Positions 10,134-18,776 of a stretch of 64,000 bases of DNA are shown piece after piece. The stretch's first letter is position 1; each line of letters starts with the position of its first letter. The notes under the pieces were generated by a model. The model was given only the letters and a program-made list of their open reading frames with translations. It made no database searches and was not told the DNA's origin. This stretch comes from Myxococcales bacterium. GTDB lineage: Bacteria > Myxococcota_A > UBA9160 > UBA4427. The stretch spans positions 33,727 through 97,726 of the forward strand of contig JADFNE010000006.1 of NCBI GenBank assembly GCA_022563535.1. The letters are read 5' to 3'. The position numbers were made by a program, and so were the translations under genes.

Positions 10134-10236
10134 GGGTTACCCTTAACACCAGGATGACGGGACAGCCTCCGGCCCTGAAGCGCAGCTAGCGCAGTGGCCG
10201 CGGACCGAATCGGGAACCGACGAATTTTGAGAAGAG

Positions 10237-11202
10237 GTGCTCAAATTGGGTAGCTATCGCGACGTCACCGAGCTGATCGGAAACACGCCCCTGGTGCGCC
10301 TGAATCGGGTGACCGACGGAGCCACGGCCGAAATTTTCGTGAAGCTCGAATCCGCGAACCCGAGCAACAGCGTCAAGGACCGCATCGGGCTGGCGATGAT
10401 CGAGGCCGCTGAGAAAGAGGGCGTCATCACGCCGGGCAAGACGGTGATCGTCGAGCCGACCAGCGGAAACACCGGTATTGCCCTCGCAATGGTCGCGGCG
10501 GTCAAGGGTTACGACTGCATTCTCACCATGCCCGACACCATGAGTCCTGAGCGCCGGGTCACCTTGCGTGCCTTTGGCGCGAAACTGGTTCTGACCGAAG
10601 GCGCCAAGGGAATGAACGGCGCGGTCGAACGGGCAAACCAGATTGCCGACGAAATTGAGGATTCATTCGTTCCCCAGCAGTTTCGCAACCCCGCCAACGT
10701 CGAGATCCACCGACGAACGACTGCGGAAGAACTCTGGGCGGACACCGACGGCAAGATCGATGCCCTGGTTGCAGGAGTGGGAACAGGCGGCACGATTACC
10801 GGCGTTGCGCAGGTACTCAAGAAGCGGAAGGCGTCCTTCGAGTCGATCGCAGTCGAACCCGAAGCCAGCCCAGTGCTTTCTGGCGGTGCTCCCGGACCAC
10901 ACAAGATTCAGGGAATTGGCGCGGGTTTCATTCCCGAGGTGATGGACACGAGCCTGCTGAGCGGCGTGATCACTGTTTCAAACGAAGCCGCCATCTCAAT
11001 GGCCCTGCGCATGGCGCAGGAAGAGGGGATTTTGTGCGGCATCTCCTCGGGTGCCAACGTAACCGCCGCAATCGAATATGCGAAACGGCCGGGTAATGAA
11101 AAGAAATTGATCGTGACAGTAATTGCTGATTTTGGTGAGCGCTACATTCAGACGGCTCTCTTTGAAGCCTGTCGATACGAAGGGAGTGATGATATTGGCT
11201 AG
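10237..11202 (+). CDS. cysK: Cysteine synthase A (O-acetylserine sulfhydrylase)
   Basis: This 321-residue PLP enzyme makes cysteine from O-acetylserine and sulfide. The PLP lysine is K47 in [11 protein letters not shown], the substrate loop is [13 protein letters not shown], and the phosphate-cup glycines appear in [14 protein letters not shown]. The GTG start at 10237 has a purine-rich GAGAAGAGG directly upstream. The last 14 bases overlap the start of the TetR-type regulator, suggesting coupled translation. The length is normal. Confidence 0.95.
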   Translation: MLKLGSYRDVTELIGNTPLVRLNRVTDGATAEIFVKLESANPSNSVKDRIGLAMIEAAEKEGVITPGKTVIVEPTSGNTGIALAMVAAVKGYDCILTMPDTMSPERRVTLRAFGAKLVLTEGAKGMNGAVERANQIADEIEDSFVPQQFRNPANVEIHRRTTAEELWADTDGKIDALVAGVGTGGTITGVAQVLKKRKASFESIAVEPEASPVLSGGAPGPHKIQGIGAGFIPEVMDTSLLSGVITVSNEAAISMALRMAQEEGILCGISSGANVTAAIEYAKRPGNEKKLIVTVIADFGERYIQTALFEACRYEGSDDIG

Positions 11203-11920
11203 TCCGACTATGCCCCCCGCGGCCGGTCTTAGCGAAACTGGACCCAAGAAAATGACACGTGACCCCAAAGAGTACGTAGAACGAAGCTCGAGAGAAGAAA
11301 AGAAAATGCAGTCGCGTCGACGGATACTCGACGCAGCACGCGACGTCTTTTTTCGCGACGGTTTCATGCTGGCCAACCTCGACGAGGTCGCAACCCGAGC
11401 CGGCGTGGCAAAGGGAACCCTCTATCGATACTTCGAAAGCAAGGCCGATCTCTACGTCGCCGTGTTGGCCGAAAATGGAATGCGATTCGTAGCCAAGATG
11501 AGAGAAGTTGCGGAAAACGGCGGTCCGGCTCGCGAGACCCTGCGAAGCCTCGGCGACTTCTACATCGAACACTGGACGGCGAACACCGAATACTTCCAGA
11601 TCTTTTGGGCGGTCGACAATCAATCGCTGATCGGTGGCCTGCCAGACGCTGCCCTGCGTGAAGTCTCCAACCTCTGGGAGGGATGTCTCTCCATAGTCAA
11701 GGAAGTGCTCGATCGCGGTGTCGAAGAGGGAGATATCGCTCCCTGTGACACATGGGAGGTCGCGTACATATTCTGGACGATGTCAAACGCTCTAATCCAG
11801 TCCGATTACTCTTCGGCCCTTCACAAGGAACTGCGGGGACGCCCCCTGCGTGAGGTCTTTCGCGACGCAATCGACTTGATGTTGCTAGGGATTTCGCGAG
11901 TCAAAGAAGACGCATCCTGA
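11189..11920 (+). CDS. TetR/AcrR-family transcriptional regulator
   Basis: This protein of about 243 residues has a classic TetR N-terminal DNA-binding domain: [17 protein letters not shown], then a helix-turn-helix with [18 protein letters not shown]. The C-terminal ligand domain is helical and does not identify the effector. The ATG at 11189, preceded by AGGGAG, overlaps the end of cysK; a later ATG at 11252 is an alternative that removes 21 poorly conserved residues. Being coupled to cysK and upstream of acyl carrier protein, it could regulate either, but no operator was identified. Confidence 0.88.
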   Translation: MILASPTMPPAAGLSETGPKKMTRDPKEYVERSSREEKKMQSRRRILDAARDVFFRDGFMLANLDEVATRAGVAKGTLYRYFESKADLYVAVLAENGMRFVAKMREVAENGGPARETLRSLGDFYIEHWTANTEYFQIFWAVDNQSLIGGLPDAALREVSNLWEGCLSIVKEVLDRGVEEGDIAPCDTWEVAYIFWTMSNALIQSDYSSALHKELRGRPLREVFRDAIDLMLLGISRVKEDAS

Positions 11921-12007
11921 CTAGGTCCGGGTGATGGCGGCATTTTGTTGCTATGCCCTGTCCGATCGATGAGAATGACGCTCTGTCAATATGGGGAGGT
12001 GAGAGCC

Positions 12008-12250
12008 ATGGGTGATGGATTGGTCGAACGCGTACGCGGATTGATGTCGGATCAACTCGGGATCGATCCCGCTGAAATGAAGTCGGAAGCCAATATTCTG
12101 GAAGACCTTGGTGCCGACTCGCTGGATGTGGTCGAGCTCGTCATGGCGATCGAAGAAGCCTTCGATATCGAGATTTCAGACGAAGATGCCGAAGCCATGC
12201 AGACGGTCGGGGATATCGAGCGGTACATCATCACCAAGGTTGCGGCCTGA
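12008..12250 (+). CDS. acpP: Acyl carrier protein
   Basis: This acidic 80-residue protein carries growing acyl chains on a phosphopantetheine arm attached to Ser38, in the motif [16 protein letters not shown]. The strong ribosome site GGGGAGG at 11993-11999 places the start at the ATG at 12008. It stands alone rather than in a fab cluster, so it may be the housekeeping ACP or a specialised one. LpxD and other acyl enzymes in the window would use such a carrier. Confidence 0.95.
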   Translation: MGDGLVERVRGLMSDQLGIDPAEMKSEANILEDLGADSLDVVELVMAIEEAFDIEISDEDAEAMQTVGDIERYIITKVAA

Positions 12251-12293
12251 GCGCGGCTCCACGATTTCCTTCAAGACCTTCACAAACCGAGAA

Positions 12294-12593
12294 CTAACCG
12301 CGAAATCCAGGCAGTAGTTTGAAGTGCGTGCCGACCGCCGTGGCAGCCAATGCCATTACCAGGGCGATTGGCAAGCGAGGTCGGAAAACCTCGTGCACGG
12401 CCTGCTGTGCGGCGGCCTGTTGTTCCGGACCTGGCGCGATTTCTTCGAACACCTGAACGAGTTCAGGTACGACCAGCAGCAAGCCAAAACCCAAAAATAG
12501 CAATGCGAAATAGAGCAGGCCCAACAGGGCCACGGGTCGATACCGCGGTCCGTCGCGCTGGGTCGTCCTCGGTGGGTTTGGGTCGAGATTCAC
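12294..12593 (-). CDS. Small two-span membrane protein
   Basis: This hypothetical protein of about 99 residues has two hydrophobic spans, ALLGLLYFALLFLGFGLLLV and LPIALVMALAATAVGTHF, joined by an acidic, Gln/Ala-rich loop. I chose the GTG at 12593, which begins with a Pro-rich head and has GGAG upstream; a TTG further out is less likely. It is convergent with acpP and divergent from polA. I do not recognise the family. Confidence 0.55.
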   Translation of the reverse strand: MNLDPNPPRTTQRDGPRYRPVALLGLLYFALLFLGFGLLLVVPELVQVFEEIAPGPEQQAAAQQAVHEVFRPRLPIALVMALAATAVGTHFKLLPGFRG

Positions 12594-12713
12594 GTTGCGA
12601 ACCCTACAGTCTCCTCTCGCCGCGAGCGACAAATTCTGGCGAGTGGGCTGCTAGTCTCGTTCGCGAGCACTTTCTGAGATGAAAGCCATACGCAGCACGA
12701 GGCGAGGTGCGCC

Positions 12714-15494
12714 GTGGTAGCCAAAGGCAAGAGCAAAACCGCAACGCAAAAGTCTGCGTCCAAGAAGCAGCGACGGCTCGTGGTGATCGACGGAGCCAAC
12801 GCGATTTTTCGCGCCTTCTTCGGCATCCCGGGATTGCGCGCGCCGGACGGCACGCCCAGCAACGCCGTCCTCGGCTTTGCGAACATCCTGAACAAGCTCA
12901 TCCGAGAGGAAGCGCCCGATTTCATCGTAGTTGCGATGGATCCGAAGGGGGGCTCGTTTCGCAACGAGATGTATCCCGAATACAAGGCCAACCGCGATGC
13001 GACGCCAGAGGATCTGATCGTCCAGTTCCCGTTGGTTTGCGAGCTGATCGATGCGTTTCAGATCCCGCGCATCGAAGTGCCGGGCTTCGAGGCGGACGAT
13101 GTCATCGCCACCCTGGTTCGCTGCGCACCAGAAGATGTGTCGATTTCGATCATCTCTACGGACAAGGACTTGATGCAGTTGTGCAGCGAGCGAGTCGAGT
13201 TGGTCGATGGCATCAAAGATCGCCGCTTCGGCCCAGCCGAAGTAGCCGAAAAGTTTGGCGTGCCCCCGGATCAGATGCTCGACCTGCGCGCGCTGGTCGG
13301 AGACCCCAGCGACAACATTCCCGGTGTAAAGGGAATCGGCGTGAAAGGGGCGGCGAAGCTCATAGGAGAATGGGGCACCCTGGAAAACCTTCTCGCCCAT
13401 GCCGAAGAGGTGACGGGCAAGCGTGCGCGCGAAGGGTTGATTGAACACGCCGATCTCGCGGTGCTTTCAAAGGAGTTGTCGACCCTGCGCGACGACGTAG
13501 ATCTGGGAATCGAGTTCGACGCTCTCGCAATCGCCGCACCGGATCTGGAAGTCTTGCGTGCGCTCTACCAGCGACTCGGGTTTACGCGTCTGCTCGAAAG
13601 TCTCGGGTTGGGCGAGGGAGCTGGCGAGACGCAAGCCGCTGAGGCCCAGGTGCTGACCGCGGCAATTAACCTCGAAGTGGTTCGAGATCCAAAGCGGCTT
13701 CGCAAGGCCACTGCCGAGTTTGCGAAGGCCGAATGCCTGGTCGTATGGGCCGTCGAAGGGCAGGGAAGCGCGGTCGATGCGCCGATTGTGGGCCTGGCGA
13801 TCGGACCCGAATCCGGTGAAGGTGCAGTCTATCTCCCCATTGCAGAAGTGGTCTCCGCTCAGGAGGATCTGCCTCTCGGCCAGGATCAGGCGGTGACACT
13901 ACCGATCGAAGAGGTGGTCGAATCGCTGAGACACCTGTTCGCATCGGCCTCCGCCAAGCCTTGGTTCGGTTGGAGTACGAAGCGCGTTCAATCGCTGTTC
14001 TCGGAACACGGTCTCGAAGTCTCGCCCCCGTGTTTCGACGTGCGCATTGGCGCGTTTTTGCTCGACCCGGGCGGCTCCCACGAGCTGGCCCCGCTCGCGA
14101 TGCAGTTCCTGGGTCAGTCGATCCAGTCCTGGGAGGATCTCGCGGGACGCGGCGCAAAGGCGATTCCGGCACAGGAGGTCCCGGTTGACGACGTCGCAGC
14201 CTGGGTGGGACAACAACTCTCCGCGGCGACTGCGCTGCGGGGCAAGATCCACCAGCGACTGGAACAGGATGGCTTGCTGCCACTGTTCGAAGACGTCGAA
14301 CTGCCCTTGACCGCGGTACTGGCGCGAATCGAGTGCAATGGCGTGCGGGTCGATGAAGCGCAGCTCGCCCTCCTCTCGCAGGAATACGAAGTGAGCCTCG
14401 CCGCGCTCGAGAAGGAAATCTACGCACTCGCGGGAGAGGAGTTTCTCGTCAGTTCGCCCAAGCAGCTTCAGGTCATCTTGTTCGAAAAGTTGCGCCTGAC
14501 CCCTCTCAAGAAGACAAAGACTGGGTTTTCGACGGCCGAGTCGGTGCTCGAGCAACTGGTTTCGGAACACGAGCTGCCGGGGAAAATCTTGCAGTGGCGC
14601 CAGCTGTCAAAATTGAAGAGCACGTACATCGATGCGCTGCCGAAACTCATTAGCGAGAAAACTGGGCGCATTCATCCGAGCTTCAATCAGATCGGCGCGG
14701 CGACTGGGCGCTTGTCGGCTTCAGATCCTAACGTGCAGAACATTCCAATCCGCACCGCAGAGGGGGTGCGGATTCGCGAGACGTTCATTCCCGCCGAAGA
14801 CCGGCTGTTGCTTTCGGCCGACTACTCTCAGGTCGAACTCCGCATTCTCGCGCACTACTCCGGCGATGAGAGCCTGGTCGACGCCTTCCAGAAGGGCGAA
14901 GACATTCATCGTCGCACCGCCGCAGAGGTGGCCGGGATTTCAGTGGACGACGTCGATGCGGATCAGCGAGCTCGGGCCAAGGCGGTCAACTTTGGAATCA
15001 TCTATGGATCGTCTGCCTTTGGATTGGCGAACAACCTGGGGATTGCCACCGGTGAAGCGCAGGCCATCGTCGATGCCTACTTCGCGCGATATGTAGGGGT
15101 TCGTCGGTTTCTCGACGAGACGGTGAAGAATGCAAAGGCGGTGGGCCATGTGACGACGTTGCTCGGGCGGCGTCGATATTTCCCGGACCTCGGGTCGAAG
15201 AATCGGGTCTTGCGACAGGCGGCCGAACGCATGGCGGTCAACACGGTGATTCAGGGTACGGCTGCGGATTTGATCAAGACGGCGATGGTCGCGGTGGATA
15301 CGGCGCTCGCCAGTTCTGGCCTCGACGTGATCATGACGCTTCAGGTCCACGATGAACTTGTATTCGAAGTGCCGAAGCAGGAGGTGGACTCGCTTTCGGG
15401 TTTGGTGCGGGAGAACATGGAAGGGGTATTTGAGTTGGCAGTTCCTTTAGTGGTCGATATTGGCATTGGTGAAAACTGGCGGGTTGCTCACTAG
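12714..15494 (+). CDS. polA: DNA polymerase I, proofreading domain degenerate
   Basis: This 926-residue family A polymerase fills gaps and removes RNA primers in replication and repair. The N-terminal 5'-3' exonuclease (residues 20 to about 310) shows LVVIDGANAIFRAFFG and DPSDNIPGVKGIG. The polymerase domain has Asp703 in DYSQVELRILAHYSGDESL, the O-helix region RARAKAVNFGIIYG and Asp880 in VHDELVFEV. The middle 3'-5' exonuclease domain has lost the DxE motif (LVVWAVEGQGS at its place) and the later acidic positions, so it should not proofread. The GTG start is preceded by a purine-rich GAGG. The length is family-typical. Confidence 0.95.
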   Translation: MVAKGKSKTATQKSASKKQRRLVVIDGANAIFRAFFGIPGLRAPDGTPSNAVLGFANILNKLIREEAPDFIVVAMDPKGGSFRNEMYPEYKANRDATPEDLIVQFPLVCELIDAFQIPRIEVPGFEADDVIATLVRCAPEDVSISIISTDKDLMQLCSERVELVDGIKDRRFGPAEVAEKFGVPPDQMLDLRALVGDPSDNIPGVKGIGVKGAAKLIGEWGTLENLLAHAEEVTGKRAREGLIEHADLAVLSKELSTLRDDVDLGIEFDALAIAAPDLEVLRALYQRLGFTRLLESLGLGEGAGETQAAEAQVLTAAINLEVVRDPKRLRKATAEFAKAECLVVWAVEGQGSAVDAPIVGLAIGPESGEGAVYLPIAEVVSAQEDLPLGQDQAVTLPIEEVVESLRHLFASASAKPWFGWSTKRVQSLFSEHGLEVSPPCFDVRIGAFLLDPGGSHELAPLAMQFLGQSIQSWEDLAGRGAKAIPAQEVPVDDVAAWVGQQLSAATALRGKIHQRLEQDGLLPLFEDVELPLTAVLARIECNGVRVDEAQLALLSQEYEVSLAALEKEIYALAGEEFLVSSPKQLQVILFEKLRLTPLKKTKTGFSTAESVLEQLVSEHELPGKILQWRQLSKLKSTYIDALPKLISEKTGRIHPSFNQIGAATGRLSASDPNVQNIPIRTAEGVRIRETFIPAEDRLLLSADYSQVELRILAHYSGDESLVDAFQKGEDIHRRTAAEVAGISVDDVDADQRARAKAVNFGIIYGSSAFGLANNLGIATGEAQAIVDAYFARYVGVRRFLDETVKNAKAVGHVTTLLGRRRYFPDLGSKNRVLRQAAERMAVNTVIQGTAADLIKTAMVAVDTALASSGLDVIMTLQVHDELVFEVPKQEVDSLSGLVRENMEGVFELAVPLVVDIGIGENWRVAH

Positions 15495-16510
15495 GGATTT
15501 GCTGTTGATCCGGGGGCGAAGAGGTTTAGGGTGTAGAGGCCTTGGTTGTCCAGCCAGCGGGTTTCGCAGTGCATGTTTCCGCCATCGGCCAGGGCTTCGA
15601 TTTCTTCGATTGAGTATTTGTAGGAATTTTCGGTGTGGATTTCTTCGCCTTGTTGAAAGCTGAAGCTCGCGTCGAGTGCGCCGATAGCAACTTTCTGATC
15701 GCATAGACTCACCAGGAAACTCTCCACCGAGCCCGAGTCTTCTCGGTAGCGGGCGCGGAACGAGAACTGATCCGGTTGGAAATTTCCTGCGAGTTCGCGG
15801 TTGATTCGCAGCAGCAGGTTCAAGTTGAAGCGAGCGGTCACGCCCTGGGCGTCGTCGTAGGCGCGCTCGAGTCGCTCGCGGTCTTTGCGCAGATCGATCC
15901 CGATCAGCATCCGGTCTTCCTCACCCATTTTCGCGCGGAGTTGTGCGAGGAAGTCCTGCGCTTCCGGTTTGTGAAGATTGCCGATCGAAGAGCCGAGCCA
16001 CAGGATCAAGCGGGGAGTCGTGTGTCGATCGTTCAAGATGGACAGGGCCGCTTCGTATTCGCTGCAGATCGCGTGGACCTCGAGCCGCGGATGATCGAGC
16101 AAGAGTGATTCGCTGCTCTCTTCGAGGGCGGTCCGCGAGATGTCAATCGGGACATAGACCAGCGATTGCTGTCTGGCGAGAAACGACTCGATCAAGAGTC
16201 GCGTCTTTTCCGCACTGCCGCTTCCCAGTTCAACGAGCTCAATGTCGCGGTTGAAGTGCTCGCGGATGTGTTGCGCCTGGTCCTGCAGAATGCTCCGCTC
16301 GACCCGGGTGAGGTAGTACTCCTCGAGACCGCAGATCTCTTCGAAGATCTTCGAGCCGGCGTCGTCATAGAAAAAACGACACGGCAGGCTGCGAAACTTC
16401 GCGGACAATCCCCTGCGGACTTCGTCGGCGAACGACGGCAATTTGGCGTCGGCCTGGGGCGCGGTGAGGTGGAATCGATCGGAGTGGGGGCGGCTTGCAC
16501 TGTCCAACAA
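15491..16510 (-). CDS. egtD: L-histidine N(alpha)-methyltransferase
   Basis: This 339-residue SAM-dependent enzyme trimethylates histidine to hercynine, the first step to ergothioneine. The N-terminal FRSLPCRFFYDDAGSKIFEE and LEEYYLTRVE segments, the SAM loop ELGSGSAEKTRLLI and the WLGSSIGNL stretch are characteristic. The C-terminal part has the EIHTENSYKYS signature of the EgtD family. No egtB sulfoxide synthase or egtE lies in the window. It is convergent with polA and overlaps its stop by four bases. Confidence 0.9.
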   Translation of the reverse strand: MLDSASRPHSDRFHLTAPQADAKLPSFADEVRRGLSAKFRSLPCRFFYDDAGSKIFEEICGLEEYYLTRVERSILQDQAQHIREHFNRDIELVELGSGSAEKTRLLIESFLARQQSLVYVPIDISRTALEESSESLLLDHPRLEVHAICSEYEAALSILNDRHTTPRLILWLGSSIGNLHKPEAQDFLAQLRAKMGEEDRMLIGIDLRKDRERLERAYDDAQGVTARFNLNLLLRINRELAGNFQPDQFSFRARYREDSGSVESFLVSLCDQKVAIGALDASFSFQQGEEIHTENSYKYSIEEIEALADGGNMHCETRWLDNQGLYTLNLFAPGSTANP

Positions 16511-16603
16511 AGCTTGCTCCGGGCAGAGTTCAGTCGAAGCGAAAAGCTAGCAGTTCAGTTCGGAAGTCGCGCGAAGGACTCGTTGGGCTCGTGACCCTGG
16601 GCG

Positions 16604-17155
16604 TTAGCTGAGCAGCTTGGCCTTCGCGATCGTCATCTCTTCTTCAGTGATGATGCCGCTCTCTCGGAGCTGATGGAGCTTCATGATCTGCTCTGCGAGA
16701 GAATCCTGTTCCTGAACCTCGAGCGGAAAGGACACGTCGGTGACGACCTTGAAGTCGTCCTTTCCTTCCATGCCACTGTCGGCGTCTACTTCGTACAGGA
16801 CGAGGTCTGGTGCGGGTCCGTCTTGACTCGGAGCAACAGCCTGGGACCGTGATTGAGCCGGTGCAGAATGGACTTGGGCGTCGACCGATCCGTGCGCGTC
16901 GATGTTTTCTTTTTGCTGTTGGGCTTGTTTCTCCGCCGACTTGTTTCGCAGACGGGGAGCCACGATGCGCGCGGCGCGAGCCTCAGCTTTGTTGATCGCT
17001 GCGCGACTGCCTTTGAAGAACAGCAGTCCGCCGATCGGGTAGAGGAAGAGTCCTGCGAAGAACGCCTCGGGCGGCAAGGCTTCAGTGGTATTGCCGAGCA
17101 TGATCACCACACCGAGGAAGATCAGGGCAAGGCCAACTTTTCGCGGTTCTTTCAT
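16604..17155 (-). CDS. Membrane protein with C-terminal SHOCT domain
   Basis: This protein of about 183 residues has two N-terminal membrane spans (VGLALIFLGVVIMLGN and FFAGLFLYPIGGLLFF), a basic and Gln-rich cytoplasmic linker, and a C-terminal SHOCT-type helix pair (DSLAEQIMKLHQLRESGIITEEE). SHOCT domains are short oligomerisation modules of no defined activity. The ATG at 17155 has GGAG seven bases upstream and starts just before the first span; a GTG 33 bases further out is possible. It stands alone, divergent from an ECF sigma factor gene. Confidence 0.75.
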   Translation of the reverse strand: MKEPRKVGLALIFLGVVIMLGNTTEALPPEAFFAGLFLYPIGGLLFFKGSRAAINKAEARAARIVAPRLRNKSAEKQAQQQKENIDAHGSVDAQVHSAPAQSRSQAVAPSQDGPAPDLVLYEVDADSGMEGKDDFKVVTDVSFPLEVQEQDSLAEQIMKLHQLRESGIITEEEMTIAKAKLLS

Positions 17156-17442
17156 CACGGTCTCCAACAACTCGAGCCAAAGCCCCACGGGGATTCAGAG
17201 CGTTCGAGGATTCGTTCTCGCTGTCTACCTATCGACTGCGCGAGGCATTGCACTTGAGCGGCAGAGACCCGAATCCGGGCCCTGGGCCCGGTTTCCTGAG
17301 ATAAAACGAGAAATCTTCGCCCTCCATTGCCCTTTTCCGCTCGATTTCTCGCCTCTCTAACTGGGCAGCCTCATGCAAACCCCCGACTCCGCGAATGGGC
17401 TGCCAGCGGACCAAGAAGATGAGTATTTGGAGGAAATACAAA

Positions 17443-18030
17443 ATGACAGCCCCCCTCGAGGACCCCAATGAAGTGGATGACGACCGTCTCGTCCGCGAAA
17501 TATTGGCAGGCGTGGAATCGGCCTTCGACGATCTCTGCCGGCACTACGAGCGGCGAATTTATTTCTTTGCACTCAAGCGGATGCGCGACCCATCGGATGC
17601 GGAAGATGTCACCCAGGAAGTGTTCCTCCAGGTGTTTCGCGGTCTCGCAAAGTTCGAAGGTCGATCGTCGCTACTGACCTGGATGTTCGGTATCGCGCAC
17701 AATCAAATATGTCGCCGCTACCGACGCCGACGGCCCCTGTTGCTTTCGCTCGACTCCGATGAAGTCGATGCGCTCGCCACCGACCAGACCCCGGCTGACC
17801 AGAAAACAGACTTTGTTCGCATCCTGCGCAACTGCAGTCGGCTACTCAATGAGAAGGTTTCGGACACGCAGCGCGAAGCATTCGAAATGCGCTACATCGA
17901 AAATCTCTCGATGCGCGAGATTGCCGAATCAATGGGCAAGTCGCCTCAGGCCGTAAAGATCAGCCTGTTCCGCACCCGTCGCACGCTGGCAGACAACAAT
18001 CGAAAATTGCACCAGGTGCTGAGCGTTTGA
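17443..18030 (+). CDS. ECF-type RNA polymerase sigma factor
   Basis: This 195-residue sigma-70 family protein has region 2 (AFDDLCRHYERRIYFFALKR, DAEDVTQEVFLQVFR) and region 4 (RYIENLSMREIAESMGKS) joined by a short linker. It should redirect RNA polymerase to a small regulon. The GGAGG at 17429-17433 precedes the ATG at 17443 by nine bases and settles the start. No anti-sigma factor gene is adjacent, so its control is unknown. It is convergent with a second ECF sigma gene only 27 bases away. Confidence 0.9.
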   Translation: MTAPLEDPNEVDDDRLVREILAGVESAFDDLCRHYERRIYFFALKRMRDPSDAEDVTQEVFLQVFRGLAKFEGRSSLLTWMFGIAHNQICRRYRRRRPLLLSLDSDEVDALATDQTPADQKTDFVRILRNCSRLLNEKVSDTQREAFEMRYIENLSMREIAESMGKSPQAVKISLFRTRRTLADNNRKLHQVLSV

Positions 18031-18043
18031 CTCCACGGGAGTC
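18029..18043. terminator. Short hairpin between convergent sigma genes
   Basis: GACTCC and GGAGTC pair perfectly around a 3-base loop, beginning inside the stop codon of the upstream sigma gene. There is no T-run. It is a possible weak bidirectional terminator. Confidence 0.3.
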
Positions 18044-18057
18044 GCATCAATGAACTG

Positions 18058-18627
18058 TCAGTGATTTTGGAGGATGTTCTTCAGCCGCACTCGCGCGACT
18101 ACCCAGTCGCTCTTGACCGTTCGTTCAGAGATCGAGAGTTCCTCGGCGATCTCTTCGATCGTAAGGCCGCCGAAGACTCGCAGGGAGACGACGAGTGCCG
18201 CGCGCTCGTTCTCGAACGCGAGTTGATCCAGGGAATCTCGGGCTTCGCGATACCCTTGCTCAGAAGTGGGAACGGCAGGGAATACGTTCTCGTCCAGGGT
18301 TTCCCGCACCGAACCTCCGCCGCGTTTATCAGCGGCGCGCGCTCTCGCGTGATCGACCAATACGTGCCGCATGATTCCCGAAGCCACCGAGTAGAAGTGA
18401 GTGCGATCTTTCCATTCTCGCGCCGAAGCGGTGGTGAGGCGCACAAAGACTTCGTTGATGACTGCCGTGGCCGAGAGGGTGTGATCGGCGCGCTCGTTCT
18501 TGAACAGGTTCTTCGCCCGGCGGCGGAGCTCGGGGTAGACCAGTTCCCAGAGCTGATCGGCGGGACCCCCTGACGGGTCAGGCCGATTGAGCAGAGCCGT
18601 GATCTCGTCGTCGTTCTTTGGGGTCAT
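18058..18627 (-). CDS. ECF sigma factor, TIGR02999-like group
   Basis: This 189-residue sigma factor has the features of the ECF group common in Planctomycetes and Acidobacteria: ITALLNRPDPSGGPADQLW near the N-terminus, YPELRRRAKNLFKNER, LSATAVINEVFVRL, then FYSVASGIMRHVLVDHARAR. Region 4 reads GGLTIEEIAEELSISERTVK. Such factors are often controlled by protein kinases or other non-anti-sigma means, which is known of relatives and only inferred here. The ATG at 18627 was taken because upstream residues are not conserved-looking. A divergent promoter region separates it from the aldehyde dehydrogenase. Confidence 0.88.
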   Translation of the reverse strand: MTPKNDDEITALLNRPDPSGGPADQLWELVYPELRRRAKNLFKNERADHTLSATAVINEVFVRLTTASAREWKDRTHFYSVASGIMRHVLVDHARARAADKRGGGSVRETLDENVFPAVPTSEQGYREARDSLDQLAFENERAALVVSLRVFGGLTIEEIAEELSISERTVKSDWVVARVRLKNILQNH

Positions 18628-18776
18628 CGCGGGAAAGCTTAGTGTGCTGGCCGGGGTGCTGCTGGAGCATTCGCGACAACCAGTACGGTCCTCCCCCGGG
18701 CGGGGGTCGGATCCCGCGTGTGGTGGTAGACTCTGGGAGAGATTCGACCTAATCCCCCACATCGGAGACCCGCGAG

